NCBI RefSeq assembly: GCF_009695655.1
Contig: NZ_VUNM01000024.1
Coordinates: 1-41,440, forward strand
Length of the DNA: 41,440 nt
Reading direction: 5' to 3'
DNA from: Sharpea porci
Lineage (GTDB): Bacteria; Bacillota_I; Bacilli_A; Erysipelotrichales; Coprobacillaceae
The position numbers and the translations under genes were made by a program. Of this stretch, positions 24,576 to 33,069 are shown one piece after another. Under the pieces are notes generated by a model. That model was not told where the DNA came from, ran no database searches, and saw only the letters and a program-made list of their open reading frames with translations. Each line of letters starts with the position of its first letter. Position 1 is the stretch's first letter.

Positions 24576-26840
24576 ATGAAGCTATATGATCAAGGTGTTT
24601 TTATTGTCGATGGCAAGACAATTATAAGTGAAGATGAAGCTGTCAATTACAAGCAGCCTCTTAATAAAGAAGAAGCACGCAAAGGTACCATTGCCTACTC
24701 TATATTATCAAAGCATAATACGAGTGGTGATGATCAGAACTTAAAGATTAAGTTTGATGCGATGGCTTCACATGATATTACTTATGTTGGTATTATTCAG
24801 ACAGCTCGTGCATCAGGAATGGAAAAGTTCCCTCTTCCTTATGTTATGACATGTTGTCATAACTCACTATGTGCTGTTGGTGGCACAATTAATGATGATG
24901 ACCATCTCTTTGGCTTAAGTGCGGCAAAGAAATATGGTGGTATTTATGTACCTCCTCATATTGCCGTTATTCACCAGTATATGCGTGAGAACTTTGCCGG
25001 ATGTGGCAAGATGATTCTTGGTTCTGATTCCCATACACGTTATGGTGCATTAGGTACAATGGCGATTGGTGAAGGCGGCGGTGAGCTGGTTAAACAATTA
25101 TTGGAAGATACTTATGATGTCACATATCCAGGTGTTGTCGCCATCTATCTTGATGGTGCACCTAAGCCATGGGTTGGCCCACATGATGTTGCCCTGGCTA
25201 TTATTCGTGAAGTCTTCAAGAATGGCTATGTGAAAAACAAAGTCATGGAATTTATTGGTCCTGGTGTCTCTTCTATGACAACGGATTATCGTAATGGTGT
25301 TGATGTTATGACAACAGAGACAACATGTCTCTCTTCTATCTGGCGTACTGATGAAGATACATTGGACTTCTTGAAAAAGCATCATCGTGAAGAAGATTAT
25401 CAGGAATTAAATCCTGCTCCTGTGGCTTATTATGATGGCTGTGTTGTTGTGCATCTTGATGAAATCAAGCCAATGATTGCTTTGCCTTTCCATCCATCAA
25501 ATGCCTTTACCATTGATGAACTATATGAAAATCTAGAAGAAATTCTGGATCAGACAGAAAAAGAAGCTGCGCGTATTTCTGGTGGTCGTGCTCACTTTAC
25601 ATTAAAGGACAAGATTACAAAAGATGGCAAGCTGCAAGTCCAGCAAGGTGTGATTGCCGGATGTGCTGGTGGTAATTATACAAATGTCGTTGAAGCTGCT
25701 CATGCCTTGAAAGGTAAGAGTATTGGTAATGATGAATTCTATCTTTCTGTCTATCCATCAAGCCAGCCGGTTTATACAGACTTAGACCGTAAAGGCCTTC
25801 TCGCTGATTTGATGGACACGGGAGCGATTATTCGCAGTGCCTTCTGTGGGCCATGTTTTGGTGCCGGTGATACCCCTGCCAACAATGCCCTTTCGATTCG
25901 TCATACAACGCGTAACTTCCCAAACCGTGAAGGCAGCAAGCCTGGAGCTGGTCAGATGAGTGCGGTCGCTTTGATGGATGCAAGAAGTATTGCGGCAACA
26001 GCTGCCAATGGTGGTATTTTGACAAGTGCTGAGCACTTAGATTGCTGGGGCGATGTACCAGAATATAACTATGATGATCGTTCTTATCAAGCACGTGTCT
26101 ACAACGGCTTTAAACATGCCCATGAAGAACAGGCATTGCGCTTTGGCCCTAATATCAAAGACTGGCCTGAACAGGAAGCTTTAAGTGAAAATATTCTTCT
26201 TAAAGTTGCCAGCAAGATTGAAGATGATGTCACAACAACGGATGAACTTATTCCTAGTGGAGAAACTTCTTCTTATCGTTCTAACCCACTTGGCTTAGCA
26301 GAATTCACATTAAGCCGTCGTGATCCAGAATATGTGCCTCATGCCAAGGCTATTCGTGATCTTGAAGATTTACGTAAAAAAGGAGAAATCGCTCCTGAAC
26401 TTAAAGAAGTCTTTGATGTGATCAAGACAATTGATGATGTCAATCCATTGGATGTTGAAATTGGTTCAGTGCTCTATGCCAATAAGCCAGGAGATGGCAG
26501 TGCAAGAGAACAGGCAGCAAGCTGTCAGCGTGTTCTTGGCGGTCTTGCGAATATTACTCAAGAATATGCCACAAAGCGCTATCGCTCTAACTGCATGAAC
26601 TGGGGGATGATTCCTTTCCATCTTGATGGTTCTGCTGATGTATTAGATGTTGATGATTATATCTATGTGCCACATATCAGAACAATTCTTGATGGCGACT
26701 TAAGCCATATTAAAGCCTATGTCATCAAGAATGGTCATGCGAAACCAATCAAGCTTTATATTCAGGATATGACACATGATGAACGTGAAATTGTCAAGGC
26801 AGGATGTCTGATCAACTTCAATAAAAACAAACGTCACTAA
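24576..26840 (+). CDS. Aconitase-family hydratase (YbhJ-like)
   Basis: A 754-residue [4Fe-4S] dehydratase of the aconitase superfamily. The cluster cysteines are recognisable: [12 protein letters not shown] (in place of the GSCTNS of classical aconitase) and [13 protein letters not shown] (CxxC). [10 protein letters not shown] is the conserved active-site loop. The C-terminal ~200 residues contain the swivel domain ([17 protein letters not shown]). Length and these variants match the poorly known YbhJ-type hydratases better than AcnA or AcnB, so citrate as substrate is plausible but not certain. TTTGGAGGTG lies upstream of the ATG at good distance. It is monocistronic, with a terminator after it, and carries the FCD-GntR operator in its promoter. 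Confidence 0.85.
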   Translation: MKLYDQGVFIVDGKTIISEDEAVNYKQPLNKEEARKGTIAYSILSKHNTSGDDQNLKIKFDAMASHDITYVGIIQTARASGMEKFPLPYVMTCCHNSLCAVGGTINDDDHLFGLSAAKKYGGIYVPPHIAVIHQYMRENFAGCGKMILGSDSHTRYGALGTMAIGEGGGELVKQLLEDTYDVTYPGVVAIYLDGAPKPWVGPHDVALAIIREVFKNGYVKNKVMEFIGPGVSSMTTDYRNGVDVMTTETTCLSSIWRTDEDTLDFLKKHHREEDYQELNPAPVAYYDGCVVVHLDEIKPMIALPFHPSNAFTIDELYENLEEILDQTEKEAARISGGRAHFTLKDKITKDGKLQVQQGVIAGCAGGNYTNVVEAAHALKGKSIGNDEFYLSVYPSSQPVYTDLDRKGLLADLMDTGAIIRSAFCGPCFGAGDTPANNALSIRHTTRNFPNREGSKPGAGQMSAVALMDARSIAATAANGGILTSAEHLDCWGDVPEYNYDDRSYQARVYNGFKHAHEEQALRFGPNIKDWPEQEALSENILLKVASKIEDDVTTTDELIPSGETSSYRSNPLGLAEFTLSRRDPEYVPHAKAIRDLEDLRKKGEIAPELKEVFDVIKTIDDVNPLDVEIGSVLYANKPGDGSAREQAASCQRVLGGLANITQEYATKRYRSNCMNWGMIPFHLDGSADVLDVDDYIYVPHIRTILDGDLSHIKAYVIKNGHAKPIKLYIQDMTHDEREIVKAGCLINFNKNKRH

Positions 26841-26843
26841 AAA

Positions 26844-26875
26844 AGATCGAGCTCATTAAGAGTTCGATCTTTTTA
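26844..26875. terminator. Bidirectional terminator between the aconitase-family gene and vanZ-like gene
   Basis: AGATCGAGCTC, loop ATTAA, GAGTTCGATCT: 11 pairs with one wobble and A/T runs on both sides. The vanZ-like stop codon lies in the loop. Confidence 0.9.
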
Positions 26876-27281
26876 GATATCTGATCAATTGTAAAAGGGA
26901 TAAAAATAGCAATCCACCCGTTGTATCAATAAGGACATCTCTGAACTGTCCTGCCCTTCCGCTTATAAAAAGCTGATGAAATTCATCCATGCAGGCAAAA
27001 ATAAATGTCAACAAGAGTGCTTTCATGAATAGCTTTGTATGGCCATTCTTATACATGCCATAATAGAACGTTAAGGCAAGTAGGCCAAACTCTGTCATAT
27101 GGGCACATTTGCGTATCACAAAGACCATACTGTCTTTAGAAAAAGGCAATGTGACTAAGGCATTCAAGCTATAATAAATGGCATCAGACAATGATCCTGA
27201 TTGATGGCCATTCTGGCTTGAAAACCCAAATATCACTACTAACATACAGATTGATGGTAAATAATAACGTAATTTCTTCAT
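26856..27281 (-). CDS. VanZ-like family membrane protein
   Basis: A 141-residue integral membrane protein with four or five hydrophobic segments. The VanZ-family motifs are clear: VVIFGFSSQNGHQSGSLSD near the N-terminus, VIRKCAHMTEFGLLAL, and DEFHQLFISGRAGQFRDVLIDTTGG. VanZ proteins give low-level teicoplanin resistance in enterococci; most chromosomal homologues have no known role. No convincing ribosome site precedes the ATG, and a terminator lies only ~10 bp upstream, so expression may depend on read-through or the start may be misplaced. Confidence 0.88.
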   Translation of the reverse strand: MKKLRYYLPSICMLVVIFGFSSQNGHQSGSLSDAIYYSLNALVTLPFSKDSMVFVIRKCAHMTEFGLLALTFYYGMYKNGHTKLFMKALLLTFIFACMDEFHQLFISGRAGQFRDVLIDTTGGLLFLSLLQLIRYLKRSNS

Positions 27282-27291
27282 AACATTTAAA

Positions 27292-27310
27292 AAGAAGCTT
27301 AGAGCTTCTT
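27292..27310 (-). terminator. Terminator after the second GNAT gene
   Basis: AAGAAGCT, loop CTA, AGCTTCTT then TTT on the minus strand; the GNAT stop codon is within the stem-loop. Confidence 0.85.
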
Positions 27311-27763
27311 TTCCATTGCATACCCCACAATTCTTTCTCCTCTTAGTTCACTAATATCTTCACTAAGAGTCTTATATCCTAACTTCTTAAAGAAGTCTTC
27401 TGAGGAAATTGTTGAAATCGTATCAATAATATTGTTGCCATTGACTTTTGCATAATTTTCAAGATGCTTGACAAGTGCACTTGCCACACCCTGATGCAGA
27501 TAGTCCTTATCAACATATAAACGATCTAAGAAACCTGTCTGTCCAATATTCCCAAAGCCAATAATATCATCCTCATCATTAACAGCTACGATGGTATGGT
27601 TCTTTTCTAAGGATGTTTCCCAATGATAGATATTAGGCTTTTCGGGTGCCATGGCATCAAGTTCTTCAAGAGAATAATCCTGCGCACAGACGTTATGAAC
27701 TGTATCATAATATAATTTTAGAACATCATCTAAATCCATTCGATTATATAATCTGATTCTCAT
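27299..27763 (-). CDS. GNAT-family N-acetyltransferase
   Basis: About 154 residues with the Gcn5-type fold: N-terminal IRLYNRMDLDDVLKLYYDTVH, a central DDIIGFGNIGQTGFLDRLYVD strand, the acetyl-CoA loop HQGVASALVKHLEN (~100) and FFKKLGYKTL near the C-terminus. It is of the small YafP/PhnO-like type; the substrate is unknown. GGGGG is eight bases before the ATG at 27761-27763, which I prefer; an ATG two codons upstream is too close to the ribosome site. A TATAAT lies about 25 bp upstream. It precedes the vanZ-like gene but is separated from it by a terminator. Confidence 0.88.
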   Translation of the reverse strand: MRIRLYNRMDLDDVLKLYYDTVHNVCAQDYSLEELDAMAPEKPNIYHWETSLEKNHTIVAVNDEDDIIGFGNIGQTGFLDRLYVDKDYLHQGVASALVKHLENYAKVNGNNIIDTISTISSEDFFKKLGYKTLSEDISELRGERIVGYAMEKKL

Positions 27764-27813
27764 ACGCATTACCCCCTAACGTACTACTAATTATATCAAA
27801 CTCACACCTAAAA

Positions 27814-27836
27814 AAAAAGGAGACATGCTCCTTTTT
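27814..27836 (-). terminator. Terminator of the glutamine synthetase gene
   Basis: AAAAAGGAG, loop CATGT, CTCCTTTTT followed by further T on the minus strand, just after the stop codon. Confidence 0.88.
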
Positions 27837-27841
27837 CTATT

Positions 27842-29929
27842 TTAGATACCAAATAATAAATCTGTATAGTTTGGAATTGGCCAGTTGCCATCCGCAACCA
27901 TTGTTTCAAGATGATCAGTCGTTGCACGTAAAGCATTCATGGCAGGCAAGACATCATCACGCCAAGCTACTGCTTCTTCCATCTTTTCACGATTCGCAAA
28001 ACTCTGGGCTTTAAGAATGGCCTGTTCCAATGCCTGCATCTCTTCTTTCATCTTTTTAGCCCCACTCGCTAGCTGGGCAAGATCATCAACCAAGAAATCA
28101 TTCTCAATGCCATTAGCTTTTAAGCCACTTGCATCTTCACTGATCTGACCTATATAGCGTAGTACAGCAGGATAAAGCTGATTCTGAGCCATACGTTTAG
28201 CTGTCAAAGCTTCAACCTGAATCGTCTTCACATAATTATCAAGACGAATATCATAACGAGAAGCAATTTCTGTACGGGTATAGACACCCTGTTTTTCAAA
28301 TAGCTGGATATAGCGTTCTTCATTTAAACATTTCACTGCATCAACAGTATTACGGTTGTTTGGTAAGCCTCTGCGCATTGCTTCTTCTTGCCATGCTTCA
28401 GAATAACCATCACCATTGAAGATAATACGCTGATGTTCTTTAAAGAATGAACGAATGACATCCATAATATCTTCACCTGCTTCAATACGATTACACATTT
28501 CATCCATTTCCTGGGCCATCATTGTATTGAGGACAGTGTTGGCGCTTGAGATGGACTGGGCGCTGCCGACAGCACGGAATTCAAACTTGTTGCCTGTAAA
28601 AGCAAATGGTGATGTTCTATTACGGTCTGTTGTATCTTTTGAGAATGTTGGAATGACAGAAACACCTGTCTGGAATCTTTCATGGCTTTCTTCTTTCGCA
28701 TCTTCATGACGAATGATATGGTTGACAACTGCATCCAAGTCATCACCTAAGAACATCGAAACGATGGCAGGTGGTGCTTCATCAGCCCCTAAACGATGAT
28801 CATTACCGGCGCTCGCTGCTGAAAGTCTGAGAAGTTCTGCATATTCATCAACACCTTTTATCGTACATGCCAATGTTGCCAGGAATGGTAAGTTATGTAA
28901 TGGATCCTTTCCTGGATTAAAGAGATTGACACCTGTATCTGTTGTGATTGACCAGTTGTTATGTTTACCTGAGCCATTCACACCATCAAATGGTTTTTCA
29001 TGTAATAAACATCTTAAGCCATGCTTTTTCGCAATATCCTGTGCTAATTGCATAAGAAGATGGTTATTGTCAGCAGTAATATTACATGCCGCATAAACAC
29101 AAGCCACTTCATGCTGTGCAGGTGCTACTTCGTTATGCTTTGTCTTGGAAGGAATACCATACTTCCATAATTCCTGGTCTAATTCCTTCATAAAGGCGCC
29201 AACCTTACGCTTAATTGAGCCAAAATAATGATCACTCAATTCCTGTCCCTTAGGAGCCATTGCCCCAAAGAGCGTACGACCAGTCAACTTTAAGTCAATA
29301 CGTTTCTGATAATATTCATCAGGTACTAAGAAATATTCCTGTTCCGCCCCTACTGAAGCTCTAACATGCTTAACATCATCCAAGCCAAGTGCTGGCATAA
29401 GACGAAGTGCTGAACGATTCAATGCTTCTAGTGATCTTAAGAGTGGTGTTTTTTCATCAAGTGCTTCACCTGTATATGAGCAGAAGAGAGTTGGAATATA
29501 AAGTGATCCATTCTTCACAAAAGCAGGTGATGTACAATCCCATGAAGTATAACCTCTTGCTTCAAAAGTCGCACGCAAGCCACCACTTGGAAAACTTGAT
29601 GCATCAGGTTCACCCTTACGTAATGTCTTACCGCTAAATTCAAGAACCGCATGTTCACCATCAGGTTCTAAGAACGCATCATGTTTTTCAGCAGTAAGGC
29701 CAGTCATAGGTGTAAACCAGTGGGTGAAATGTGTTGCCCCGTGTTCAACAGCCCAAATTTTCATTGCGTTCGCAATGACTGTAGCAGTCTCCTTTGAGAG
29801 TGGCTCATCTTTCTCTAGTGACTCATGAAAAGCCTTATAAGTAGACTTGGGAATACGGCCCTTTAAGACCTCATCTGAGAATGTTAAAGAACCATATTGT
29901 TCAAGTAAAGAATCCATATCCATTTTCAT
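27842..29929 (-). CDS. glnN: Glutamine synthetase type III (GlnN)
   Basis: This enzyme makes glutamine from glutamate, ammonia and ATP. At 695 residues it has the length of type III synthetases (type I is ~450). Landmarks are HFTHWFTPMTGLTAEKHD, SSFPSGGLRATFEARGYTSWD, GAEQEYFLVP (metal-site Glu), KHNEVAPAQHEVA, GVNGSGKHNNWS and the C-terminal FEFRAVGSAQSISSANTVLN. I start at the ATG 29927-29929, after AAAGGAG; the longer frame lies over the promoter. The promoter carries TTTTGTATACAAAA, so it is probably controlled by the FCD GntR regulator of this window. It is monocistronic. Confidence 0.95.
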   Translation of the reverse strand: MKMDMDSLLEQYGSLTFSDEVLKGRIPKSTYKAFHESLEKDEPLSKETATVIANAMKIWAVEHGATHFTHWFTPMTGLTAEKHDAFLEPDGEHAVLEFSGKTLRKGEPDASSFPSGGLRATFEARGYTSWDCTSPAFVKNGSLYIPTLFCSYTGEALDEKTPLLRSLEALNRSALRLMPALGLDDVKHVRASVGAEQEYFLVPDEYYQKRIDLKLTGRTLFGAMAPKGQELSDHYFGSIKRKVGAFMKELDQELWKYGIPSKTKHNEVAPAQHEVACVYAACNITADNNHLLMQLAQDIAKKHGLRCLLHEKPFDGVNGSGKHNNWSITTDTGVNLFNPGKDPLHNLPFLATLACTIKGVDEYAELLRLSAASAGNDHRLGADEAPPAIVSMFLGDDLDAVVNHIIRHEDAKEESHERFQTGVSVIPTFSKDTTDRNRTSPFAFTGNKFEFRAVGSAQSISSANTVLNTMMAQEMDEMCNRIEAGEDIMDVIRSFFKEHQRIIFNGDGYSEAWQEEAMRRGLPNNRNTVDAVKCLNEERYIQLFEKQGVYTRTEIASRYDIRLDNYVKTIQVEALTAKRMAQNQLYPAVLRYIGQISEDASGLKANGIENDFLVDDLAQLASGAKKMKEEMQALEQAILKAQSFANREKMEEAVAWRDDVLPAMNALRATTDHLETMVADGNWPIPNYTDLLFGI

Positions 29930-29948
29930 TATTCTCCTTTTGTCCACT

Positions 29949-29981
29949 ATTATAATGATAAAATACATTTTGTATACAAAA
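29949..29981 (-). promoter_or_regulatory. glnN promoter with TTTTGTATACAAAA operator
   Basis: TATAAT (plus attata 29949-29954) is the -10. A perfect 14-bp palindrome TTTTGTATACAAAA (29968-29981) covers the -35 region (TTGTAT at 19 bp). Its core TTGTATACAA equals that in the gntR and aconitase-family promoters. Confidence 0.75.
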
Positions 29982-30001
29982 ATCCAGAGTTTTCATAAAT
30001 C

Positions 30002-30030
30002 AAAAAAAGAAGAGTGAATATTCACTCTTC
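30002..30030 (-). terminator. Terminator of the PTS permease gene
   Basis: A perfect 22-base palindrome (30009-30030; arms GAAGAGTGAAT and ATTCACTCTTC) followed by seven T on the minus strand. Confidence 0.9.
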
Positions 30031-30041
30031 TCATCAACATA

Positions 30042-31502
30042 CTATTCAGCAGCTGACTGCTTGTTCTGTGTACGTTCGTAAGCTAATAAGAATGGAATGT
30101 ACACAAGTGTAGAAACAGCAATAACGATTAACTGTGAAACAGCACCCATAATCTTACCACCTGTTGCTACAAACATGAAGATAACTGGTGGCATTGTCCA
30201 TGGAACTTCAAGGACAACTTTAGGACAGAATCCACTAATTGTTAAGATATAACCAATAATCAATGTGATAACTGGTGCAAAGATGAATGGAATGTCTAAG
30301 ATTGGGTTTAATACAAGTGGTAAACCGAATGTCATAGTTTCGTTGATATTGAATAAACCTGGAACTAATGAGATACCAGCGATTGTTCTGTTATCTTCAC
30401 GTCTAGAGAATAATAAGATAGCGAATACTAAGCCAAGAGTTACACCAGAACCGCCCCATTCAGCGAAGCCCTGACACATTGTTAAGTTGAATACATTAGG
30501 TGGTTCTTTACCAGCTGTATAAGCAGCAGTATTCTCGTAAAGTAATGGTCTTAAGATAGGTTCCTTGATGGCAGCTAACATGTTGTTACCATGAATACCT
30601 ACGCACCAGAATAACATGATGATGATATACATGAAGCTTAAGGCAACAATGTTACCACCGATAACCTGACCTAATGGTTTCTGAACGAGGTTATAAATCA
30701 ATGCGTTCAATTCAGCACCTGTCGCTAACTGAACAACTAAGCCAATAGCACCAACAACAATAGCAGTTAAAGCAGTAGGAATTAAGACTTCGAATGCCTT
30801 AGCAACTCCAGGTGGAACCTGTTCAGGCATCTTGATCTTTAATGCATCATTCTTACGGAATGCATTATAGATTTCCATACCAACAATAGCAACAATTAAA
30901 CCAGTGAATAAACCAGTTGCTGCAGTGTAGTTAGAAAGGATACCTGAATAACCAAAGCTATCAATTGTAATGCCCTTAGCAGCATCAGCTTTTAACTTAT
31001 CACCAGCAGGCAATGTTGCTTTTGCAGCTTTCGCAAGAGCAGCAGCTACGCCTTTAGAATTAAATAAGTCAGCTAAGCTTACTGAAACATTATTACCACC
31101 AGTTGATGTAACTGTTGTTGATAAAGAACCAGCAGTGAATGAAGTTGGAGTGACCATCATCCAAAGGATGAAGCCAAGAACAGCTGGATAAGATCCAGTT
31201 TCACCGTTAGCTTCAGCAATTTCCGATGCGATTAACATCGTTACACCAATAGTGATACATGAGATAGTTGCATACTGCATAGCAGAAAAGATAGGGTTTA
31301 GTACTTCTAAGGCCATAATAGGAGACCAAAGCTTACCTAAACCTGTGCTGGAGTTGACTAAGACATTTGTCCATAGTACACCAACAGCGCCAGTAATAGT
31401 CGCTGGCATGAAGTTTTGGAATGCGTTCTTGATGGCAGACAAATATTTGTTCTGACCGAACCAAGCACCAACGCGACCCAAAGTGTCAGCAAATGCGTCC
31501 AT
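30042..31502 (-). CDS. PTS system lactose/cellobiose-family EIIC permease
   Basis: The 486-residue membrane subunit of a sugar phosphotransferase system; it moves a beta-glucoside or oligosaccharide across the membrane. It has about ten hydrophobic segments; the family signatures include FMPATITGAVGVLW near the N-terminus, MLFWCVGIHGNNML, CQGFAEWGGSGVTLGL, GLFNINETMTFGLPLVLNP and VPWTMPPV. A ~70-residue Ala/Thr-rich loop (~125-190) is unusual but hydrophilic. No EIIA or EIIB gene is adjacent, so it must share them with another locus. TTGACA, 17 bp, TACAAT gives it a strong promoter, and a motif shared with the UTRA GntR gene lies upstream of it. GGGAGG precedes the ATG. Confidence 0.93.
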   Translation of the reverse strand: MDAFADTLGRVGAWFGQNKYLSAIKNAFQNFMPATITGAVGVLWTNVLVNSSTGLGKLWSPIMALEVLNPIFSAMQYATISCITIGVTMLIASEIAEANGETGSYPAVLGFILWMMVTPTSFTAGSLSTTVTSTGGNNVSVSLADLFNSKGVAAALAKAAKATLPAGDKLKADAAKGITIDSFGYSGILSNYTAATGLFTGLIVAIVGMEIYNAFRKNDALKIKMPEQVPPGVAKAFEVLIPTALTAIVVGAIGLVVQLATGAELNALIYNLVQKPLGQVIGGNIVALSFMYIIIMLFWCVGIHGNNMLAAIKEPILRPLLYENTAAYTAGKEPPNVFNLTMCQGFAEWGGSGVTLGLVFAILLFSRREDNRTIAGISLVPGLFNINETMTFGLPLVLNPILDIPFIFAPVITLIIGYILTISGFCPKVVLEVPWTMPPVIFMFVATGGKIMGAVSQLIVIAVSTLVYIPFLLAYERTQNKQSAAE

Positions 31503-31538
31503 AAATTTTCCTCCCTTTGAAATATTTTCGACAACATT

Positions 31539-31597
31539 ATTGTAAGGTAAGCCCTTTCAATTGTCAATGAATTTTACTTTAAAAATACCATACTTTT
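31539..31597 (-). promoter_or_regulatory. PTS EIIC promoter with UTRA-GntR candidate operator
   Basis: TTGACA (plus 31562-31567), 17 bp, TACAAT (plus 31539-31544). Fourteen bases upstream of the -35 lies AAAAATACCATACTTTT (31581-31597), identical over 17 bases to a site in the promoter of the UTRA GntR gene. The upstream position would allow activation as well as repression. The rest of the 225-bp spacer (31503-31727) is AT-rich with nothing else recognised. Confidence 0.75.
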
Positions 31598-31715
31598 CCA
31601 TCAATCAACATAGTTATTCTTAAAAATATATGGATTTTTCAAGATATTTTACGTTTCTTACAATAGAAACTTTTTTATATGTATTTTTATTAAAAAACTC
31701 AAAATATTAAAAAAA

Positions 31716-31748
31716 GAGAAAAGAAGCCTATTCTTCAATATGGCTTCT
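31716..31748 (-). terminator. Terminator of the PH-like membrane protein gene
   Basis: GAAGCC-A-TATT, loop GAAG, AATA-GGCTTC then TTTTCTCTTTTTTT on the minus strand: a ten-pair stem with one bulge, containing the stop codon of the gene. Confidence 0.75.
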
Positions 31749-32249
31749 TCTTCGACGTTCTTCTTTACGGCGTTGCTTACGCTCACGCTTTTCAATCTTA
31801 CGGTGCATATCCGTATACGCTTTAACTGTGCAATGGATACGCTTGTTTTCTCCTAATACAGCACCAGTGAATTCAGCTGCATCCATCGGGAAGAACTTAA
31901 TACATGCTTTATCATCCATATAGAGTTCAATCGCATGTGGTCTAGTGACAATATCACTCATCTTTGAAACTGGATCAGCGATGACCTCGGCATGAATCAA
32001 GTCTACTTTCTTATCTGGAATGAGTCTTCTATGCATAATGACTTCTTTATCTTTCACTGTATATTTGACAGGACGACAGCCCATAAAATAGAATGTCAAT
32101 ACAGCAGTAAAGATAACATAGAATACAAATGATGCTGTTGGTAGTTTACCATTAATAAAACTTGATAAATTAAAGACCAACATAATAATAACAGCTGCAT
32201 TAAATACCCCAACGGCATAGTTAGGTCTTACTTTAAATTCCTTCTCCAT
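31728..32249 (-). CDS. Small membrane protein with bacterial PH-like domain, unknown function
   Basis: A ~173-residue protein. Two hydrophobic helices near the N-terminus (AVGVFNAAVIIMLVFNL and ASFVFYVIFTAVLTFYFMG) are followed by a soluble part (VKYTVKDKEVIMHRRLIPDKKVDLIHAEVIADPV...HAIELYMDD) that resembles the bacterial PH/YcxB fold, and a highly basic tail (HRKIEKRERKQRRKEERRRRSH). The start is the ATG 32247-32249, seven bases after AGGAG; the upstream ATG has no site. It lies between the GntR gene and the PTS permease gene and may be a co-regulated accessory. No specific role can be assigned. Confidence 0.65.
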   Translation of the reverse strand: MEKEFKVRPNYAVGVFNAAVIIMLVFNLSSFINGKLPTASFVFYVIFTAVLTFYFMGCRPVKYTVKDKEVIMHRRLIPDKKVDLIHAEVIADPVSKMSDIVTRPHAIELYMDDKACIKFFPMDAAEFTGAVLGENKRIHCTVKAYTDMHRKIEKRERKQRRKEERRRRSHIEE

Positions 32250-32304
32250 ATCTCCACTCCTCATTTTCTTTCCAAATCATCTAGTGTATATTCTATCAAA
32301 CAGA

Positions 32305-33012
32305 TTATGAATTGACAAGAATCGTTGAAAATTCATAATGCGCATAGTGATAACGCGATAGACAATATTCCAAAATAGATCCTGTTGTCAAATAAGTTAT
32401 TCGTTCTTCCTGAATATAGGGTTCTCCCTTTTGAAGGCCAAAGAAGTCTCTTTCAGCCGCCGTTGAAGGAGCAGATGTAATATTAATATGACAGCTTTGT
32501 ATGCGCAAATGTAATTGATTTAAAATATAGTCATAAAGAGAATGTCTTAAGACGTTGATTTTAAGATTAGGGACCATACGCAAAGGTATATAGGTAATTT
32601 CTTTAACGTAAGGTTCACCATCAAGTGAGCGATTACGGATAATATGATAGATAAAATCCCCTTCTTCAATCTGCATCTTTTCGGCAAGAAAGCAATCAGC
32701 CGGTATAACTTCAAATGTCACAACCTGGCTTGTAACTTCCTTTTTGCCCTGAACACGCATGGTCAGACTTCGTTCAAACTGGGGATTGATATTTTCTTGC
32801 AGCATTGTCTCTTTGACAAATGTTCCAGCCCCACGACGACGAATAATCAACCCTTCTTTGACAAGAATATCCAAGGCTTTCTTCATTGTCTCTTTATTAC
32901 AATGATAATTTACACATAGCACATATTCATAGGGGAGTTTCGTGCCAACAGTATATTCTCCGCTTATAATCTTACCACGAATCTGGTCTGCGATATCACG
33001 ATACTTAGCCAT
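32305..33012 (-). CDS. GntR-family regulator, HutC/UTRA type
   Basis: A ~235-residue transcription factor. Residues 1-70 are the winged helix (MAKYRDIADQIRGKIISGEYTVGTKLPYE, KETMKKALDILVKEGLIIRRRGAGTFV). The C-terminal ~140 residues form a UTRA ligand domain (IEEGDFIYHIIRNRSLDGEPYVKEITYIPL...ERITYLTTGSILEYCLSRYHYAHYEF). Such regulators sense sugar phosphates. Its promoter and that of the nearby PTS permease gene share an identical 17-base motif, so I infer that it controls itself and the permease. I start at the ATG 33010-33012, eight bases after GGAGG; a GTG one codon upstream is possible. Confidence 0.92.
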   Translation of the reverse strand: MAKYRDIADQIRGKIISGEYTVGTKLPYEYVLCVNYHCNKETMKKALDILVKEGLIIRRRGAGTFVKETMLQENINPQFERSLTMRVQGKKEVTSQVVTFEVIPADCFLAEKMQIEEGDFIYHIIRNRSLDGEPYVKEITYIPLRMVPNLKINVLRHSLYDYILNQLHLRIQSCHINITSAPSTAAERDFFGLQKGEPYIQEERITYLTTGSILEYCLSRYHYAHYEFSTILVNS

Positions 33013-33032
33013 CACTCACACCTCCCTACTAC

Positions 33033-33061
33033 AAAAATACCATACTTTTAAAACGCTTTCA
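33033..33061 (-). promoter_or_regulatory. UTRA-GntR operator and cre-like site in the gntR promoter
   Basis: AAAAATACCATACTTTT (33033-33049) matches the PTS EIIC promoter site exactly. Overlapping it is TGAAAGCGTTTTAA (minus strand, plus 33048-33061), one mismatch from the CcpA cre consensus TGWAANCGNTNWCA. Together they suggest substrate control plus carbon catabolite control. Confidence 0.65.
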
Positions 33062-33069
33062 CGGTCTTT

